Of a stretch of DNA of 64,000 nucleotides, positions 50,648 to 61,088 are shown in pieces. How positions within the stretch are numbered: the first letter of the stretch is position 1; each line of letters starts with the position of its first letter. The position numbers and the translations under genes are program-made. This DNA is from Brevundimonas sp. SORGH_AS_0993. Lineage in GTDB: Bacteria; Pseudomonadota; Alphaproteobacteria; Caulobacterales; Caulobacteraceae. The stretch covers positions 1,307,001-1,371,000 of the forward strand of contig NZ_JAUTAH010000001.1 of assembly GCF_030818545.1 (NCBI RefSeq), written 5' to 3'. A model generated the notes under the pieces. That model was not told where the DNA came from. It did no database searches and worked only from the letters and a program-made list of their open reading frames with translations.

Positions 50648-50793
50648 GGCGACAGCCCGCCCCGATCTCGCAAGAAATCGGCCCCTGCGCTGAACCTGGG
50701 CCGTCGTTCCTCATTAGACACCAAAGCGGCCGCTGGGCGCCGCAATCGGGTGACACGTTCGGCCTGATCGCTGAACGACGGGGAAAGAACCGT

Positions 50794-52941
50794 ATGGACG
50801 ACACCTATTCGACGCAGCTGACCGCGGGCGAAACCGTCGAAGCTTCGGGCCTGGAGCAGTTGAACGCGCTCAAGGAGGGCGACGCCTTCCTCGTGGCCGA
50901 CGCCTGGGGCGACATGAAGGGCGGCGCCGACGGCCTGTTCACCGACGACACCCGCTATCTGTCGCGCTTCATCATGACGGCGGGTCTGGCCCGGCCGTCC
51001 AAACTGTCGTCGGGTGTCAGCCAGGACAACGTCTTCTTCTCCTGCAACGCGACCAACCGCCCACTGCCGCCGATGGGCGGGCGCTCGGCGCCGGCCGGGG
51101 TCCTGCATCTGGAGCGCCGCCGCTTCCTGTGGCGCGACCGGATGTTCGAACGGGTGCAGATGGTCAATCACGGGGTGGAGGACATCCTCCTGCCCCTGGC
51201 CTTCGACTTCGGCGCGGACTTCGCCGACATCTTCCAGGTGCGCGGCACGCCCCGCCCGAAACGGGGAACCCTGCACGCCCCGACCACGGACGGCCGCCGC
51301 GTCCAGTTCCGCTACACCGGCCTGGACGATGTCGAACGCCGCAGCTGCCTGGCCTTTTCCGAACCGCCCGCCCGCCTGACCGGCCAGCGCGCGGAGTTCA
51401 TGTTCAGCCTGCCCAAGGGCAAGTCGGTCGATCTCTACATCGAATGCGGCAGGGACGCCTGCGCGCCGCCGGACGCCGAACGCTGGCGGCTGCACGCTGT
51501 TCAGGCGCGGCTGGCCATGCGCGCCAAGCGCCGCCGGGGCGCGACCGTGCGCGGCCCGCGCAGCCCCCGCTTCAACGACTGGCTGGACCAGTCGCGCGCC
51601 GACATGGCGCTTTTGACCACCGACCTGCCGACCGGCCCCTATCCCTATGCTGGCACACCCTGGTTCTCGACGCCCTTCGGGCGCGACGGCCTGATCTCGG
51701 CCTGGCAGATGCTGTGGCTGGACCCGTCCCTGGCCAAGGGGGTCCTGACCTATCTGGCTTCGCGGCAGGCGACCGAGACCTCGCGCTTTCAGGACAGCCA
51801 GCCCGGCAAGATCATGCACGAGACGCGCGGCGGCGAGATGAGCGCCCTGCACGAAGTGCCCTTCGGCCTCTATTACGGCGGGGTCGACACCACCTGTCTG
51901 TTCGTGGCCCTGGCCGGCGCCTATGCCCGGCGGACCGGCGACCTGGACCTGATCCGCACGCTCTGGCCCAATCTGATCGCCGCCGCCGAATGGATGCGGG
52001 ACTATGGCGACTCGAACGGCGACGGCCTGATCGACTATCAGCGCGGCTCCGACACCGGCCTGTCCAACCAGGGCTGGAAAGATTCAGAGGACTCGATCTT
52101 CGATTCCGAGGGCCGTTTCCCCAAAGGGCCGATCGCCCTGCTGGAGGTCCAGGGCTACGCCTTCGCCGCCTGGAAGGCGTTGGCCGACCTGGGCGAGCGC
52201 CTGCACGACCCCCGCGCGGCGGAATGGCGGATGCGCGCCGAACAGGTGCGCGCCCTGGTCGAAGACCTGTTCTGGATGGAGGATCAGAGCTTCTACGCCG
52301 TGGCCCTGGACGGGGACGGGCGCCAGTGCGGGGCCATCGCCTCCAACGCCGGCCATCTGCTGTTCACCGGCCTGCCCTCGCCCGAGCGCGCCCGTCTGGT
52401 CACGCGCCGCCTGCTCGGCACGCCGTTCCGCACCGGCTGGGGCATCCGCACCCTGGAGCGCGGCCAGCCCCGCTTCAATCCGATGAGCTATCACAACGGC
52501 TCGGTCTGGCCCCACGACACCGCCATGGCCGCCGCCGGCATGGCCGCCTATGGCGAGCGCGCCGCCGTCGCGGAAATCCTGGCGGAAATCTACGACGCCG
52601 CCGCCCATTTCCACCTGCGCCTGCCCGAACTGTTTTGCGGCTTTCCGCGCACGGCGGGCGAACCGCCCATCGCCTATCCGGTCGCCTGCCTGCCCCAGGC
52701 CTGGGCGGCGGGTTCGGTCTTTCTGATGCTGCAGGCGTCGCTGGGCCTGTCGATCGACGCCTGGACCGGCACGGTCGATCTGATCGACCCGGTCCTGCCC
52801 GCCGGGCTTCAGACGCTCAAGATCCAGGGTCTTCGGGTCGGCGACGCCTCGGTCGATATCGACATCCAGCACGTCGATGGCCGCGCCGTGGTCGTGCCCC
52901 GGCGCAAACAGGGGCGACTGGCCGTCCGCACCCTGGGCTGA
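50794..52941 (+). CDS. Amylo-alpha-1,6-glucosidase / glycogen-debranching-type glycosidase
   Basis: 715 residues. The N-terminal GDE-like domain (about 20-240) begins EGDAFLVADAWGDMKGGADG and FTDDTRYLSRFI. The C-terminal (alpha/alpha)6 barrel has YAGTPWFSTPFGRDGLISAW, GSDTGLSNQGWKDSEDSIFD and NPMSYHNGSVWPHDTAMAAA. Such enzymes cleave alpha-1,6 branches; in bacteria the exact sugar substrate varies. No signal peptide, so it is cytoplasmic. GGGGAAAG upstream is the ribosome binding site. Confidence 0.92.
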   Translation: MDDTYSTQLTAGETVEASGLEQLNALKEGDAFLVADAWGDMKGGADGLFTDDTRYLSRFIMTAGLARPSKLSSGVSQDNVFFSCNATNRPLPPMGGRSAPAGVLHLERRRFLWRDRMFERVQMVNHGVEDILLPLAFDFGADFADIFQVRGTPRPKRGTLHAPTTDGRRVQFRYTGLDDVERRSCLAFSEPPARLTGQRAEFMFSLPKGKSVDLYIECGRDACAPPDAERWRLHAVQARLAMRAKRRRGATVRGPRSPRFNDWLDQSRADMALLTTDLPTGPYPYAGTPWFSTPFGRDGLISAWQMLWLDPSLAKGVLTYLASRQATETSRFQDSQPGKIMHETRGGEMSALHEVPFGLYYGGVDTTCLFVALAGAYARRTGDLDLIRTLWPNLIAAAEWMRDYGDSNGDGLIDYQRGSDTGLSNQGWKDSEDSIFDSEGRFPKGPIALLEVQGYAFAAWKALADLGERLHDPRAAEWRMRAEQVRALVEDLFWMEDQSFYAVALDGDGRQCGAIASNAGHLLFTGLPSPERARLVTRRLLGTPFRTGWGIRTLERGQPRFNPMSYHNGSVWPHDTAMAAAGMAAYGERAAVAEILAEIYDAAAHFHLRLPELFCGFPRTAGEPPIAYPVACLPQAWAAGSVFLMLQASLGLSIDAWTGTVDLIDPVLPAGLQTLKIQGLRVGDASVDIDIQHVDGRAVVVPRRKQGRLAVRTLG

Positions 52942-52966
52942 GACGCGCGCGGCCCGTGCAGGGGGT

Positions 52967-53073
52967 GTGCAATTCGGAATCAAGGATTTCAAAGACTTGC
53001 GGAATTGCACTATTTTCGTTGCACAGTGCACTCTGTGCAAATTAGACATTTTATTATGTTAAATCGGTAACAT
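52967..53073. repeat. Cluster of three palindromes in the gap before mutY
   Basis: GTGCAATTC (52967-52975) pairs with GAATTGCAC (53002-53010). Then TTGCACAG-TGCACT-CTGTGCAA fills 53019-53040, and ATGTTA-AATCGG-TAACAT fills 53056-53073, overlapping the mutY stop. GTGCA or TGCAC recurs through the first two. The segment is strikingly AT-rich between two GC-rich genes. It could act as a convergent terminator without a T-run or as a set of operators. Confidence 0.65.
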
Positions 53074-54108
53074 ATCCGAAACGGCTCGATCCAGCGCCTT
53101 GGCGAACACCGTCGGCAGGGCCGCCCGCGCGGCCTCGATCGCCATCCACCGCCGGCCGTCGGGCGCCGCCCCGCTCGCCGTCCTCACCGTCAGGCTCAGG
53201 CCGAAGTGGGTGAAGACGTGCGCCACCGCGCCCGCCTCGCGCCAGTCCGCCGCGACGGGTGGCGCATCCAGGGGGTCTTCGGTCGTCCAGTCGCTGGTCG
53301 GCAGGCCCAGCATTCCGCCCAGAAGCCCCTTGTCCGGCCGCGTCTCCACCGCCACCCGCCCCTGGCCGTCGAACAGGACCCAGGCGATCCCGCGCCGCTG
53401 GGGCCGATCCGCCTTCTTCGCCTTGACGGGATAGCGTTCGGGACCGCCCCCGGCCCGGCCGGCGCAGTCCTCGGCCACGGGACACGGGCCGCACAGCGGC
53501 GATTTGGGCCGGCACACGGTGGCCCCCAGGTCCATCAGCGCCTGGGCCCAATCGCCGGGCCGGCTCTCCGTGACGAACCGGCTCGCCAGCCGCCTCAACT
53601 CCGGCCGGGCCGCCGGAACGGGCGTCTCCACCGCGAACAGCCGCGCCATGACCCGCTCGACATTGCCGTCCACCACATTGGCCGCACGGCCGAAGGCGAT
53701 GGCCGCCACCGCAGCGGCCGTATAGGCGCCGACCCCCGGCAGGGCCAGCAAGCCCGCCTCCGTATCGGGAAACACCCCGCGATGATCGCCCGCCACCGCC
53801 CGCGCGCAGGCCAGCAGGTTGCGGGCGCGGGCGTAGTAGCCCAGCCCCGCCCAGGCGGCCATCACCTCGGCGTCCGGGGCGGCGGCCAGGTCCGACACGG
53901 TCGGCCAACGCTGGGTGAAGGCCTGGAAATAGGGCGTGGCGTGCGGAACCGTGGTCTGTTGCAGCATCACCTCCGACAGCCAGACGCGATAGGGCTCGGT
54001 CGGCGCCGCGCCCGGCCCGGCCCGCCACGGCAGGGTCCGCGCATGGGCGTCGTACCAGGCCAGCAGCCGGGACCGTATCCTTGCAATGTCGGGAGAGACG
54101 TCGGCCAT
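53059..54108 (-). CDS. mutY: A/G-specific adenine glycosylase
   Basis: 349 residues; removes A mispaired with 8-oxoguanine. LSEVMLQQTTVPHATPYFQ (catalytic Glu46), the HhH-GPD motif GVGAYTAAAVAAIAFGRAAN and VDGNVERVMARLF, the 4Fe-4S cluster Cys set in CRPKSPLCGPCPVAEDC, and a C-terminal NUDIX-like domain are visible. It is divergent from DUF721 with only 21 bp between starts. Confidence 0.96.
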   Translation of the reverse strand: MADVSPDIARIRSRLLAWYDAHARTLPWRAGPGAAPTEPYRVWLSEVMLQQTTVPHATPYFQAFTQRWPTVSDLAAAPDAEVMAAWAGLGYYARARNLLACARAVAGDHRGVFPDTEAGLLALPGVGAYTAAAVAAIAFGRAANVVDGNVERVMARLFAVETPVPAARPELRRLASRFVTESRPGDWAQALMDLGATVCRPKSPLCGPCPVAEDCAGRAGGGPERYPVKAKKADRPQRRGIAWVLFDGQGRVAVETRPDKGLLGGMLGLPTSDWTTEDPLDAPPVAADWREAGAVAHVFTHFGLSLTVRTASGAAPDGRRWMAIEAARAALPTVFAKALDRAVSDMLPI

Positions 54109-54129
54109 GGGTTGAGGCTATATAGGCCC

Positions 54130-54708
54130 ATGCGCCGCCCGCTGCCCACTGACGCCGAGGTCCGCGAGATTCTGTCGCGTCGCCGCACCCGCCCGGCGCC
54201 GCGCCCGGCCCCGCGCGCGGGCAAGGCCCTGACGCCGCTGATCAAGAAGTTGGACGAACAGTTCGGGCGCGGGGCCGGCGCGCTTGACCCCCGCTGGCGC
54301 GAGATCGTGGGCGACCGCCTGGCCCGCGTCACCCGCCCGCAGAAGCTGACCAAGGGCAAGGGCGGCCAGCCCGGCGTGCTGGAGCTGCGCGTCGCCGGCG
54401 CCGCCGCCCTTCTGGTCCAGCATCAGTCCCAGGACATCCTGGCCCGGGTCAACCTGTTCCTGGGCGCCGGATCGGTGGATCGTCTGCGTATCGCCCAGGG
54501 GCCGGTCAAACCCCTGCCCCAGGCCGCCGCCCGGCCCCGCCGCGCGCCTGCGCCCGCGCCCCTGTCGGCGGCGGAAGAAGCCGAACTGGCCGCCTCCGTC
54601 GCCGCGGCGCCCGCCGAACTCCAGGCGGCCCTGGCCCGCCTGGGTCGCGTCGCCCTGACCCGCGCCGCCCTGACGCGCCCCTGGCCGCGCGGCGAAGGCG
54701 ACGATTGA
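54130..54708 (+). CDS. DUF721 (DciA-like) protein
   Basis: 192 residues from ATG 54130. LTPLIKKLDEQFGRGAGALD, PRWREIVGDRLARVTRPQKL and LELRVAGAAALLVQHQSQDI are DUF721 features; DciA-type members load the replicative helicase DnaB. An Ala/Pro-rich C-terminal tail follows. The position beside mutY is conserved in Caulobacter-like genomes. Confidence 0.88.
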   Translation: MRRPLPTDAEVREILSRRRTRPAPRPAPRAGKALTPLIKKLDEQFGRGAGALDPRWREIVGDRLARVTRPQKLTKGKGGQPGVLELRVAGAAALLVQHQSQDILARVNLFLGAGSVDRLRIAQGPVKPLPQAAARPRRAPAPAPLSAAEEAELAASVAAAPAELQAALARLGRVALTRAALTRPWPRGEGDD

Positions 54709-54805
54709 CAAATCTTCGCCGCACCTGTTCTCGACTACTCTAGGGATTGCGCGGTTCGGGAGGAATCACGCGATCATCCGGTGAAACTCCGACCAAGGAC
54801 GCCCC

Positions 54806-55447
54806 ATGGCCAACCTCGAATCACGCTTCGCCCGCATGAGCCGCCGCGCGGCCATCACCGGCGCCGCCCTGGCCGCCATGGCCCTGGCCTCGTGCAACGG
54901 CGGCAAGACCGCCGCCGAAGGCGACATGGCGATGGGCGCCGCCGAAGGCGCCAAGGTCACGGTCTATGAATACGCCTCCGTCACCTGTCCGCACTGCGCC
55001 CTTTGGCAGAAGAACACCTGGCCGGCGTTCAAGGCCAAATATGTGGACACCAACAAGGTCCGCTACGTCTTCCGCGAGCTGCCGACCCCGCCGGTCGACG
55101 CCGCCACCGCCGGCTTCCTGGTCGCGCGCTGCGCCGGGCCGGACAAGTATTTCGACGTCGTGCACCAGTTGATGGCCACCCAGCAGGAGATGATCACCTC
55201 CACCCCGCGCGAGTGGCTCCTGCGCACCGCCCAGGCCGCCGGCCTGTCGGAGGACCAGTTCAACAAATGCGTCACCGACAAGGACGCCGTCGCCGCCATG
55301 GAGAAGCGCGTCCAGTTCGCCCGCAGGCAGGGCGTGACCGGCACCCCGGCCTTCTACGTCAACGACGTCCAGGTGGTGTCGCCGGGCGGCGAGGGCGCGA
55401 GCCTGCCCGACCTGTCGGCCGCCATCGACGCAGCCCTGGCCAAATAA
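54806..55447 (+). CDS. DsbA-like thiol-disulfide protein 1 (lipoprotein)
   Basis: 213 residues. The start (AAGGA six bases upstream) gives a Tat/Sec-like signal with lipobox MALASC (Cys30). Thioredoxin fold: YEYASVTCPHCALWQKNTW with CPHC at 61-64, and a cis-Pro loop GVTGTPAFYVND near 176-187. Probable periplasmic oxidant or reductant. A paralogue follows 12 bp later. Confidence 0.9.
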   Translation: MANLESRFARMSRRAAITGAALAAMALASCNGGKTAAEGDMAMGAAEGAKVTVYEYASVTCPHCALWQKNTWPAFKAKYVDTNKVRYVFRELPTPPVDAATAGFLVARCAGPDKYFDVVHQLMATQQEMITSTPREWLLRTAQAAGLSEDQFNKCVTDKDAVAAMEKRVQFARRQGVTGTPAFYVNDVQVVSPGGEGASLPDLSAAIDAALAK

Positions 55448-55459
55448 GGATCAAGCCGG

Positions 55460-56077
55460 ATGAAGCGCCGCCTGGTCCTGGCCCTGACCCTGTCGCTCGC
55501 AGCCGCACTGACGGCGGCCGGGGTGGGCCCGGCTGCGGCCGGCGCCCTGCCGCCCGTCACGGCCCAGGACAACGTCCTGGGTCGGGCCGACGCGCCGGTG
55601 ACGGTGGTGGAATACGCCAGCTTCACCTGCCCGCACTGCGCCGACTTCCACACCCGGGTCCTGCCGGCGTTCAAGGCCAAGTACATCGACACAGGCAAGG
55701 CGCGTCTGGTCTATCGCAACCTGCCGACCCAGCCCGCCAATCTGGCGGAGGCCGCCGCCGGCGTGGCCCTGTGCGCCGCGCCCGGCCGCTTCTTCGACGT
55801 GGCCGAGGCTTTCATGAGCCATCAGGCGGCCCTGCCGACGACGGGGCCTGGTCCCTGGTTCGAAGCCGCCGTCGCCGCCAGCGGCAAGACCCGCGACCAG
55901 ATCGGCGCCTGTCTGCAGACCCCGGCCCCCCAGGCCACGCTTCAGGCCCAGATCGACGGCGCCGAGGCGGCGGGCGTGGTCGGCACCCCCACCCTGTTCG
56001 TGAACGGCGTACTGGTTCAGGAGCATTCGCTGGAAGCCCTGTCGGCCGCCGTCGACCCGCTGCTGCGGCGGCGTTGA
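55460..56077 (+). CDS. DsbA-like thiol-disulfide protein 2
   Basis: 205 residues. Signal peptide MKRRLVLALTLSLAAALTAA, then VTVVEYASFTCPHCADFHTR with CPHC at 57-60, PAFKAKYIDTGKARLVYRNL and cis-Pro GVVGTPTLFVNG. It shares the PAFKAKY-I/V-DT segment with the upstream gene, so the pair is a tandem duplication or two related DsbA types. It is 11 bp before smc, a conserved neighbourhood. Confidence 0.92.
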   Translation: MKRRLVLALTLSLAAALTAAGVGPAAAGALPPVTAQDNVLGRADAPVTVVEYASFTCPHCADFHTRVLPAFKAKYIDTGKARLVYRNLPTQPANLAEAAAGVALCAAPGRFFDVAEAFMSHQAALPTTGPGPWFEAAVAASGKTRDQIGACLQTPAPQATLQAQIDGAEAAGVVGTPTLFVNGVLVQEHSLEALSAAVDPLLRRR

Positions 56078-56088
56078 CGCGCTAGGCG

Positions 56089-59000
56089 ATGCAGTTTCAG
56101 CGTCTCCGGCTGGTCGGTTTCAAGTCGTTCGTCGACCCGGCCGAGGTGCACATCGAATCCGGCCTGACCGGCGTGGTCGGCCCCAACGGCTGCGGCAAGT
56201 CCAATGTTCTGGAAAGCCTGCGCTGGGTCATGGGCGCCAACTCGGCCAAGGCCATGCGCGGCCAGGGCATGGACGACGTGATCTTCGCGGGCGCCGCCGG
56301 GCGACCTCCGCGCAGCCACGCCGAAGTCAGCCTGACCATCGATAACGCGGCCCGCCGCGCGCCCCAGCCCTTCACCGACAGCCCGATGCTGGAGGTGTCG
56401 CGCCGCATCGACCGGGGCCAGGGCTCGACCTACCGCATCAACGGCAAGGAGGTGCGCGCGCGCGACGTCCAGCTGCTGTTCGCCGACGCCTCGACCGGCG
56501 CCAACTCCCCCGCCCTGGTGCGTCAGGGCCAGATTTCCGAACTGATCGCCGCCAAGCCCCAGAACCGCCGCCGCATCCTGGAAGAGGCGGGCGGCGTCGC
56601 CGGCCTGCACACCCGCCGGCATGAGGCCGAGCTGAGGCTGAAGGCGGCCGAGACCAATCTGGACCGGCTGGACGACATCGGCCGCGAGCTGGAGACGGCG
56701 CTGAACCGGCTGAAGCGCGAGGCGCGTCAGGCGGAAAAATACAAGAAGATCTCGGCCGAGATCCGCGCCCTTCAGGCGGCCCTTCTCTACGTCCGCTGGA
56801 ATGACGCGCGTCTGGCCGCAGAGGCCGCCGCCGCCGAACTGCGCGCGGCCGACGCCGCCGTCGCCGAAACCACGACCGCCGCCGCCGCCGCCCAGACCGC
56901 CGCCCTGGCCGCCCAGGAGGCTTTGAAGCCCGCGCGCGAGGAGGACGCCGTCGCCTCCGCCCTGTTGCACCGCGCCAGCCTGGAGCGGGACCGGCTGGAC
57001 ATGGCCGAACAGGCCGCCCGCGCCGAGGTGGACCGCCTGAAGGCCGAGGCCGCCCGCATCGCCGCCGACGCCGCGCGCGAGGACGCCATGGCCGCCGACG
57101 CCCGGCGCGAACTGGAACGGCTGGATCACGAACTGACCCGGCTGACGGCCGAGATCGCCGCCGCCCCCGAACGCGGCCCCGAATTGGACAACGCGCTGCT
57201 GACCGCCGAGGACGCGCGCAAGGCCGCTGACGCCGAGGTCGAACGTCTGGCCGGGACGCTCGCCGCCGTGGAGGCCCGCGCCGCCGCCGAAACGGCCAGA
57301 AAGCGCGACGCCGAGGCCCGGCTTGCGCGCGTGACCGGCCAATACGATCAGGCCAGGCGCGAACGCGAAGCCCTGGGGCCGCTGGAAACGCCTGAACTGG
57401 AGGCCGCCCGTCAGGCTCTGGAGACCGCCCAGGCCGAACTGGCGGCCGCCCGCGAGGCGGTGGAGGCCGCCGAGGCCGCCCGCGCCGATCTGGCCCGCGC
57501 CGAGCAGGAGGCCCGCACCGCCGCCCGCGCCGCCGAGGACCGTCTGGGGCGGCTCCAGACCGAGGCGCGGGGGCTGGCCCAGCTGCTGGTCACCGGCAAA
57601 CGGGACCACCCGCCCGCCTTGGACAAGGTGCGCGCCGACAAGGGCTACGAGGCCGCTCTCGCCGCCGCCCTGGGCGACGATCTGGACGCGGCGCTGGACG
57701 CGAAGGCCGCCGCCTATTGGGGCGGGGCCGATGCGCCGAACCCGACCTGGCCCGCAGGGATCGAACCCCTGTCGGCCCATGTGCAGGCGCCGGATCAACT
57801 GGCCGCCCGCCTGGCCCTGTGCGGCGTCGCACTCAGGGCCGAGGCCGCGCGCCTGGCCCAGGCCCTGCCCATCGGCGCCCGCCTGGTGACGACCGAGGGC
57901 GACCTCTATCGCTGGGACGGTTTCGTCAGCCGCGCCGAGGCGCCCCGCCCCGCCGCCGTCCGCCTGGCCCAGCGCACGCGGCTGGCCGAGCTGGAAGCCG
58001 AGATCGACAAGGGCAAACCGGCCCTGGATCAGGCGCAGGCGGCCCAGAGGGCCGCCACCGAGGCTTTCCGGGCCGCCGAGGAGGACGTGAAGGCTGCCCG
58101 CCTCAAACCCTTCGCCGCCGACAAGGCCGCGACCGCCGCCCGCGACCGGGTCGAGAATCTGGCCCGCCAACAGGCCCGGCGCGAGGCGCGCGCCCAGGCT
58201 CTGGACGACACCGTGACCCGGCTGGAGGCCGAGGTGGCAGAGGCCAAGGCGGCTCTGGACGCCGCACTGACCACCGACGCCCCGTCCGAAACCGTCGCCG
58301 GTCTGCGCGAGGAGCTGACCGCCGCCCGCGCCGCCGCCGACGCGGCTCGCGCCGCCGCCCAGACCGCCCGCTCCGACCGCGACGCCGAAGCCCGCGATCG
58401 TCAGAGCCGCGAGCAGCGCCTGGGCGGGCTGACCCGCGCCCGCGACGGCTGGCTCAGCCGTTCAAAGGACAGCGCGGCCCGCATCGCCGCCCTGGCCAGG
58501 GACGCCGACAAGACCGCCGCCCTGCTGAAACAGGCCGAGGTCGCGCCACAGGGCTTCGCCGAACAGCGCGGCAAGCTGCTGGACACCTTGACCGCCGCCG
58601 AACAGCGCAAACAGGCTGCGTCCGACGCCATGGCCACGGCCGACACGGCGGCGGGCGACGCCGACCGCGCCAGCCGCGCCGCCGACGCCGCCGCCGCTCA
58701 GGCCCGCGAGGCCCGCGCCGGTCTGGCCGCCCGGTCGGAAGCCGCCGCCGAGAAACTGACCGAGGCCGAGGCCACCCTGCGCGAGACGGCGCAGATGTCG
58801 CCGCAGGAGCTGGGCCAGAAGCTGACCGACGACGCCATCGCCCGCCCCCCCGACGCCGCCGGGGCCGAGAGCCTGCTGTTCGGCCTTGAGCGCGAACGCG
58901 AGGCCCTGGGCGCCGTCAACCTGCGCGCCGAGGACGAGGCGGTCGAATACGGCGAACGGCTGAACAGCATGAAGTCCGAGCGCATCGACCTGACCCAGGC

Positions 59001-59526
59001 CATCGCCAAGCTGCGTGACGGCATCGACGAGCTGAACGCCGAGGGGCGTGAGCGGCTGGTCGCCGCCTTCGACGTCATCAACACCAACTTCAAGACCCTG
59101 TTCGAGGCCCTGTTCGGCGGCGGTCAGGCCGAGCTGAAGCTGGTCGAGTCGGACGACCCGCTGGAGGCGGGGCTGGAGATCTACGCCTGCCCGCCCGGCA
59201 AGCGGCTGTCGGTCATGAGCCTGATGTCGGGCGGCGAACAGGCCCTGACGGCGGCGGCCCTGATCTTCGGCGTCTTCCTGGCCAACCCGGCCCCCGTCTG
59301 CGTGCTGGACGAGGTGGACGCCCCGCTGGACGACGCCAACGTGGACCGCTTCTGCCGGATGCTGCACGAGATGCGCAGCCGCACCGACACCCGCTTCATC
59401 GTCATCACCCACAACCCCGTGACCATGAGCCGGATGGACCGCCTCTACGGCGTCACCATGCCCGAACGCGGCATGAGCCAGCTGGTCAGCGTGGACCTGA
59501 AACAGGCGGAGACGTTAGTGGCATGA
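56089..59526 (+). CDS. smc: Chromosome segregation ATPase SMC
   Basis: 1145 residues. Walker [10 protein letters not shown] at 31-39; long Ala/Glu/Arg-rich coiled coils (about 165-500 and 640-940) flank a hinge near 510-620; the C-terminal head has the signature [20 protein letters not shown] and Walker [23 protein letters not shown] compacts and segregates the chromosome with ScpA/ScpB, not in the window. Its stop overlaps the next start (ATGA). Confidence 0.98.
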   Translation: MQFQRLRLVGFKSFVDPAEVHIESGLTGVVGPNGCGKSNVLESLRWVMGANSAKAMRGQGMDDVIFAGAAGRPPRSHAEVSLTIDNAARRAPQPFTDSPMLEVSRRIDRGQGSTYRINGKEVRARDVQLLFADASTGANSPALVRQGQISELIAAKPQNRRRILEEAGGVAGLHTRRHEAELRLKAAETNLDRLDDIGRELETALNRLKREARQAEKYKKISAEIRALQAALLYVRWNDARLAAEAAAAELRAADAAVAETTTAAAAAQTAALAAQEALKPAREEDAVASALLHRASLERDRLDMAEQAARAEVDRLKAEAARIAADAAREDAMAADARRELERLDHELTRLTAEIAAAPERGPELDNALLTAEDARKAADAEVERLAGTLAAVEARAAAETARKRDAEARLARVTGQYDQARREREALGPLETPELEAARQALETAQAELAAAREAVEAAEAARADLARAEQEARTAARAAEDRLGRLQTEARGLAQLLVTGKRDHPPALDKVRADKGYEAALAAALGDDLDAALDAKAAAYWGGADAPNPTWPAGIEPLSAHVQAPDQLAARLALCGVALRAEAARLAQALPIGARLVTTEGDLYRWDGFVSRAEAPRPAAVRLAQRTRLAELEAEIDKGKPALDQAQAAQRAATEAFRAAEEDVKAARLKPFAADKAATAARDRVENLARQQARREARAQALDDTVTRLEAEVAEAKAALDAALTTDAPSETVAGLREELTAARAAADAARAAAQTARSDRDAEARDRQSREQRLGGLTRARDGWLSRSKDSAARIAALARDADKTAALLKQAEVAPQGFAEQRGKLLDTLTAAEQRKQAASDAMATADTAAGDADRASRAADAAAAQAREARAGLAARSEAAAEKLTEAEATLRETAQMSPQELGQKLTDDAIARPPDAAGAESLLFGLEREREALGAVNLRAEDEAVEYGERLNSMKSERIDLTQAIAKLRDGIDELNAEGRERLVAAFDVINTNFKTLFEALFGGGQAELKLVESDDPLEAGLEIYACPPGKRLSVMSLMSGGEQALTAAALIFGVFLANPAPVCVLDEVDAPLDDANVDRFCRMLHEMRSRTDTRFIVITHNPVTMSRMDRLYGVTMPERGMSQLVSVDLKQAETLVA

Positions 59527-59936
59527 TCGCCCTGCTGCTGGCCCTAAGCGACCCCGCCCTCGTGCCGACGGGCGTGGGCCGGTTCGCCATCTATGCCGAT
59601 GTGGCCTCCATCGAACGCGACGGCGACACCGCGCGGATGCGGGAGCTGCAGGTGACCGAGGCCGGGTTCAAGGTTGGAGACGTGACCTATGTCGGGGGCT
59701 GGTCGCGGTGGGCGTTCGATTGTCGGGCGAGGACGGCGGATCGGTTGGACTTCTCCTCTTTGAAGGCGGACGGGACGGAAGGGCCGGCGACCCCGGACGC
59801 CGCCCCGGCCTATGACGCCGCGCCGGGCGGTGATGCGGCGGAGCTGCTGGCCATCGCCTGCGGGGACGAGCGGCCGGCCGAGACGTTGACGCTGGAACAG
59901 GCCATCAGCCAGGGACAAAGGGCGCTGGCGGACTGA
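59523..59936 (+). CDS. Small protein of unknown function after smc
   Basis: 137 residues with a hydrophobic N terminus ([14 protein letters not shown]), possibly a signal. Middle [20 protein letters not shown] and [20 protein letters not shown] resemble the surface-adhesin E-like beta fold, but I am not sure. Two Cys (FDCRAR, IACGDE) could bond. It is coupled to smc by ATGA and overlaps the convergent mscS gene by 32 bases. Confidence 0.7.
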   Translation: MIALLLALSDPALVPTGVGRFAIYADVASIERDGDTARMRELQVTEAGFKVGDVTYVGGWSRWAFDCRARTADRLDFSSLKADGTEGPATPDAAPAYDAAPGGDAAELLAIACGDERPAETLTLEQAISQGQRALAD

Positions 59937-61050
59937 CCGCCCCCTCGGCGGGCTTGTCCGACCCTTGCGGCCATTCCAGGCGGTCGCGCGGCAGGGCTTC
60001 GCGGCATTCGTCCCGCATGAAGGCCATCAGCTTTTCGCGGATTTCGCAGCGCAGATCGAAGGCGACGGGGGCGGAGCGGGCGCTGGCCAGGCAGCGGACC
60101 TGAAGGACCCGTTCGGTGATGTCCGTGACCTGCATCACCTGCACGTCGCCGTCCCACAGCTTCGAAGATTTGACGATCCTCTCGAACGCCTCGCGCAGCC
60201 GGTCGATGGGCGCCTCGTAGTCCACATAGAAGAAGGCCGTGCCGATCAGGCGGGCGTTCTCGCGCGTCCAGTTCTGGAAGGGCGTGGTGATGAAGTAGCT
60301 GAGCGGCAGGACCATCCGCCGCCAGTCCCACAGCCGCACGACGACATAGGTGGCGGTGATCTCCTCCACATTGCCCCACTCCTTCTCCACGATGACGGCG
60401 TCGTCGATGCGGATCGGCTGGGTCAGGGCGATCTGGATGCCCGCGACCATATTGGTCAGGATGGGCTGAAGCGCCAGGCCGGCGATGATGCCGACCACCC
60501 CGGCCGAGGCCAAGAGGCTGACCCCCCACTGTCGGAAGCCCGAAATGGTCATCAGGGCCAGGCCGACCGTGACGATGAACAGGATCACCTTGGCCACCCG
60601 CTGCAGGATGCGGGTCTGGGTCAGGTGTTTACGGGCCAGCAGATTGTCCTCGACGGCGACGTTGTACCGCTTGAGGTGCATGACCGACCACATGTCGAGC
60701 ACCCCCGAGGCCAGCCAGCCCAGGGTCAGGATGAACAGGAACAGCAGGACGTCGCGGATGTCCTGGGACGGGGCGGGATCCATCGGCGAGACGGTCACGC
60801 CGATGCCGACGCCCATGATGATGATGAGGACCCGCAGCTTGACCCGCGCCCGCTCGACCACTCCGCGCCAGAAGACGTCCTTGTCGCGCACGATGCGGCG
60901 CAGGACGCCGAAGACGAACTTGTGCGTAAGCCAGCCGCCGCCGACGAAGACCAGCAGCACCAGGCCGATCACGGCCCATTCGGGCAGCCATTCGAACCGA
61001 TGCCACAGGGCGCGGACGTGGCGGGTCAGGGCGATGATCTCGGGGGGCAT
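59905..61050 (-). CDS. MscS family mechanosensitive channel
   Basis: 381 residues. Four or so N-terminal TM segments, then the pore-lining and beta region typical of MscS: SLLASAGVVGIIAGLALQPI, TNMVAGIQIALTQPIRIDDA, VIVEKEWGNVEEITATYVVV and LWDWRRMVLPLSYFITTPF. A cytoplasmic vestibule domain follows. It releases ions on osmotic downshock. The 3' end overlaps the small smc-linked gene. Confidence 0.93.
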   Translation of the reverse strand: MPPEIIALTRHVRALWHRFEWLPEWAVIGLVLLVFVGGGWLTHKFVFGVLRRIVRDKDVFWRGVVERARVKLRVLIIIMGVGIGVTVSPMDPAPSQDIRDVLLFLFILTLGWLASGVLDMWSVMHLKRYNVAVEDNLLARKHLTQTRILQRVAKVILFIVTVGLALMTISGFRQWGVSLLASAGVVGIIAGLALQPILTNMVAGIQIALTQPIRIDDAVIVEKEWGNVEEITATYVVVRLWDWRRMVLPLSYFITTPFQNWTRENARLIGTAFFYVDYEAPIDRLREAFERIVKSSKLWDGDVQVMQVTDITERVLQVRCLASARSAPVAFDLRCEIREKLMAFMRDECREALPRDRLEWPQGSDKPAEGAVSPPAPFVPG

Positions 61051-61088
61051 CGATCTCTAACGCCTCAGGGCCGTTGCGGTTGAGGTCG

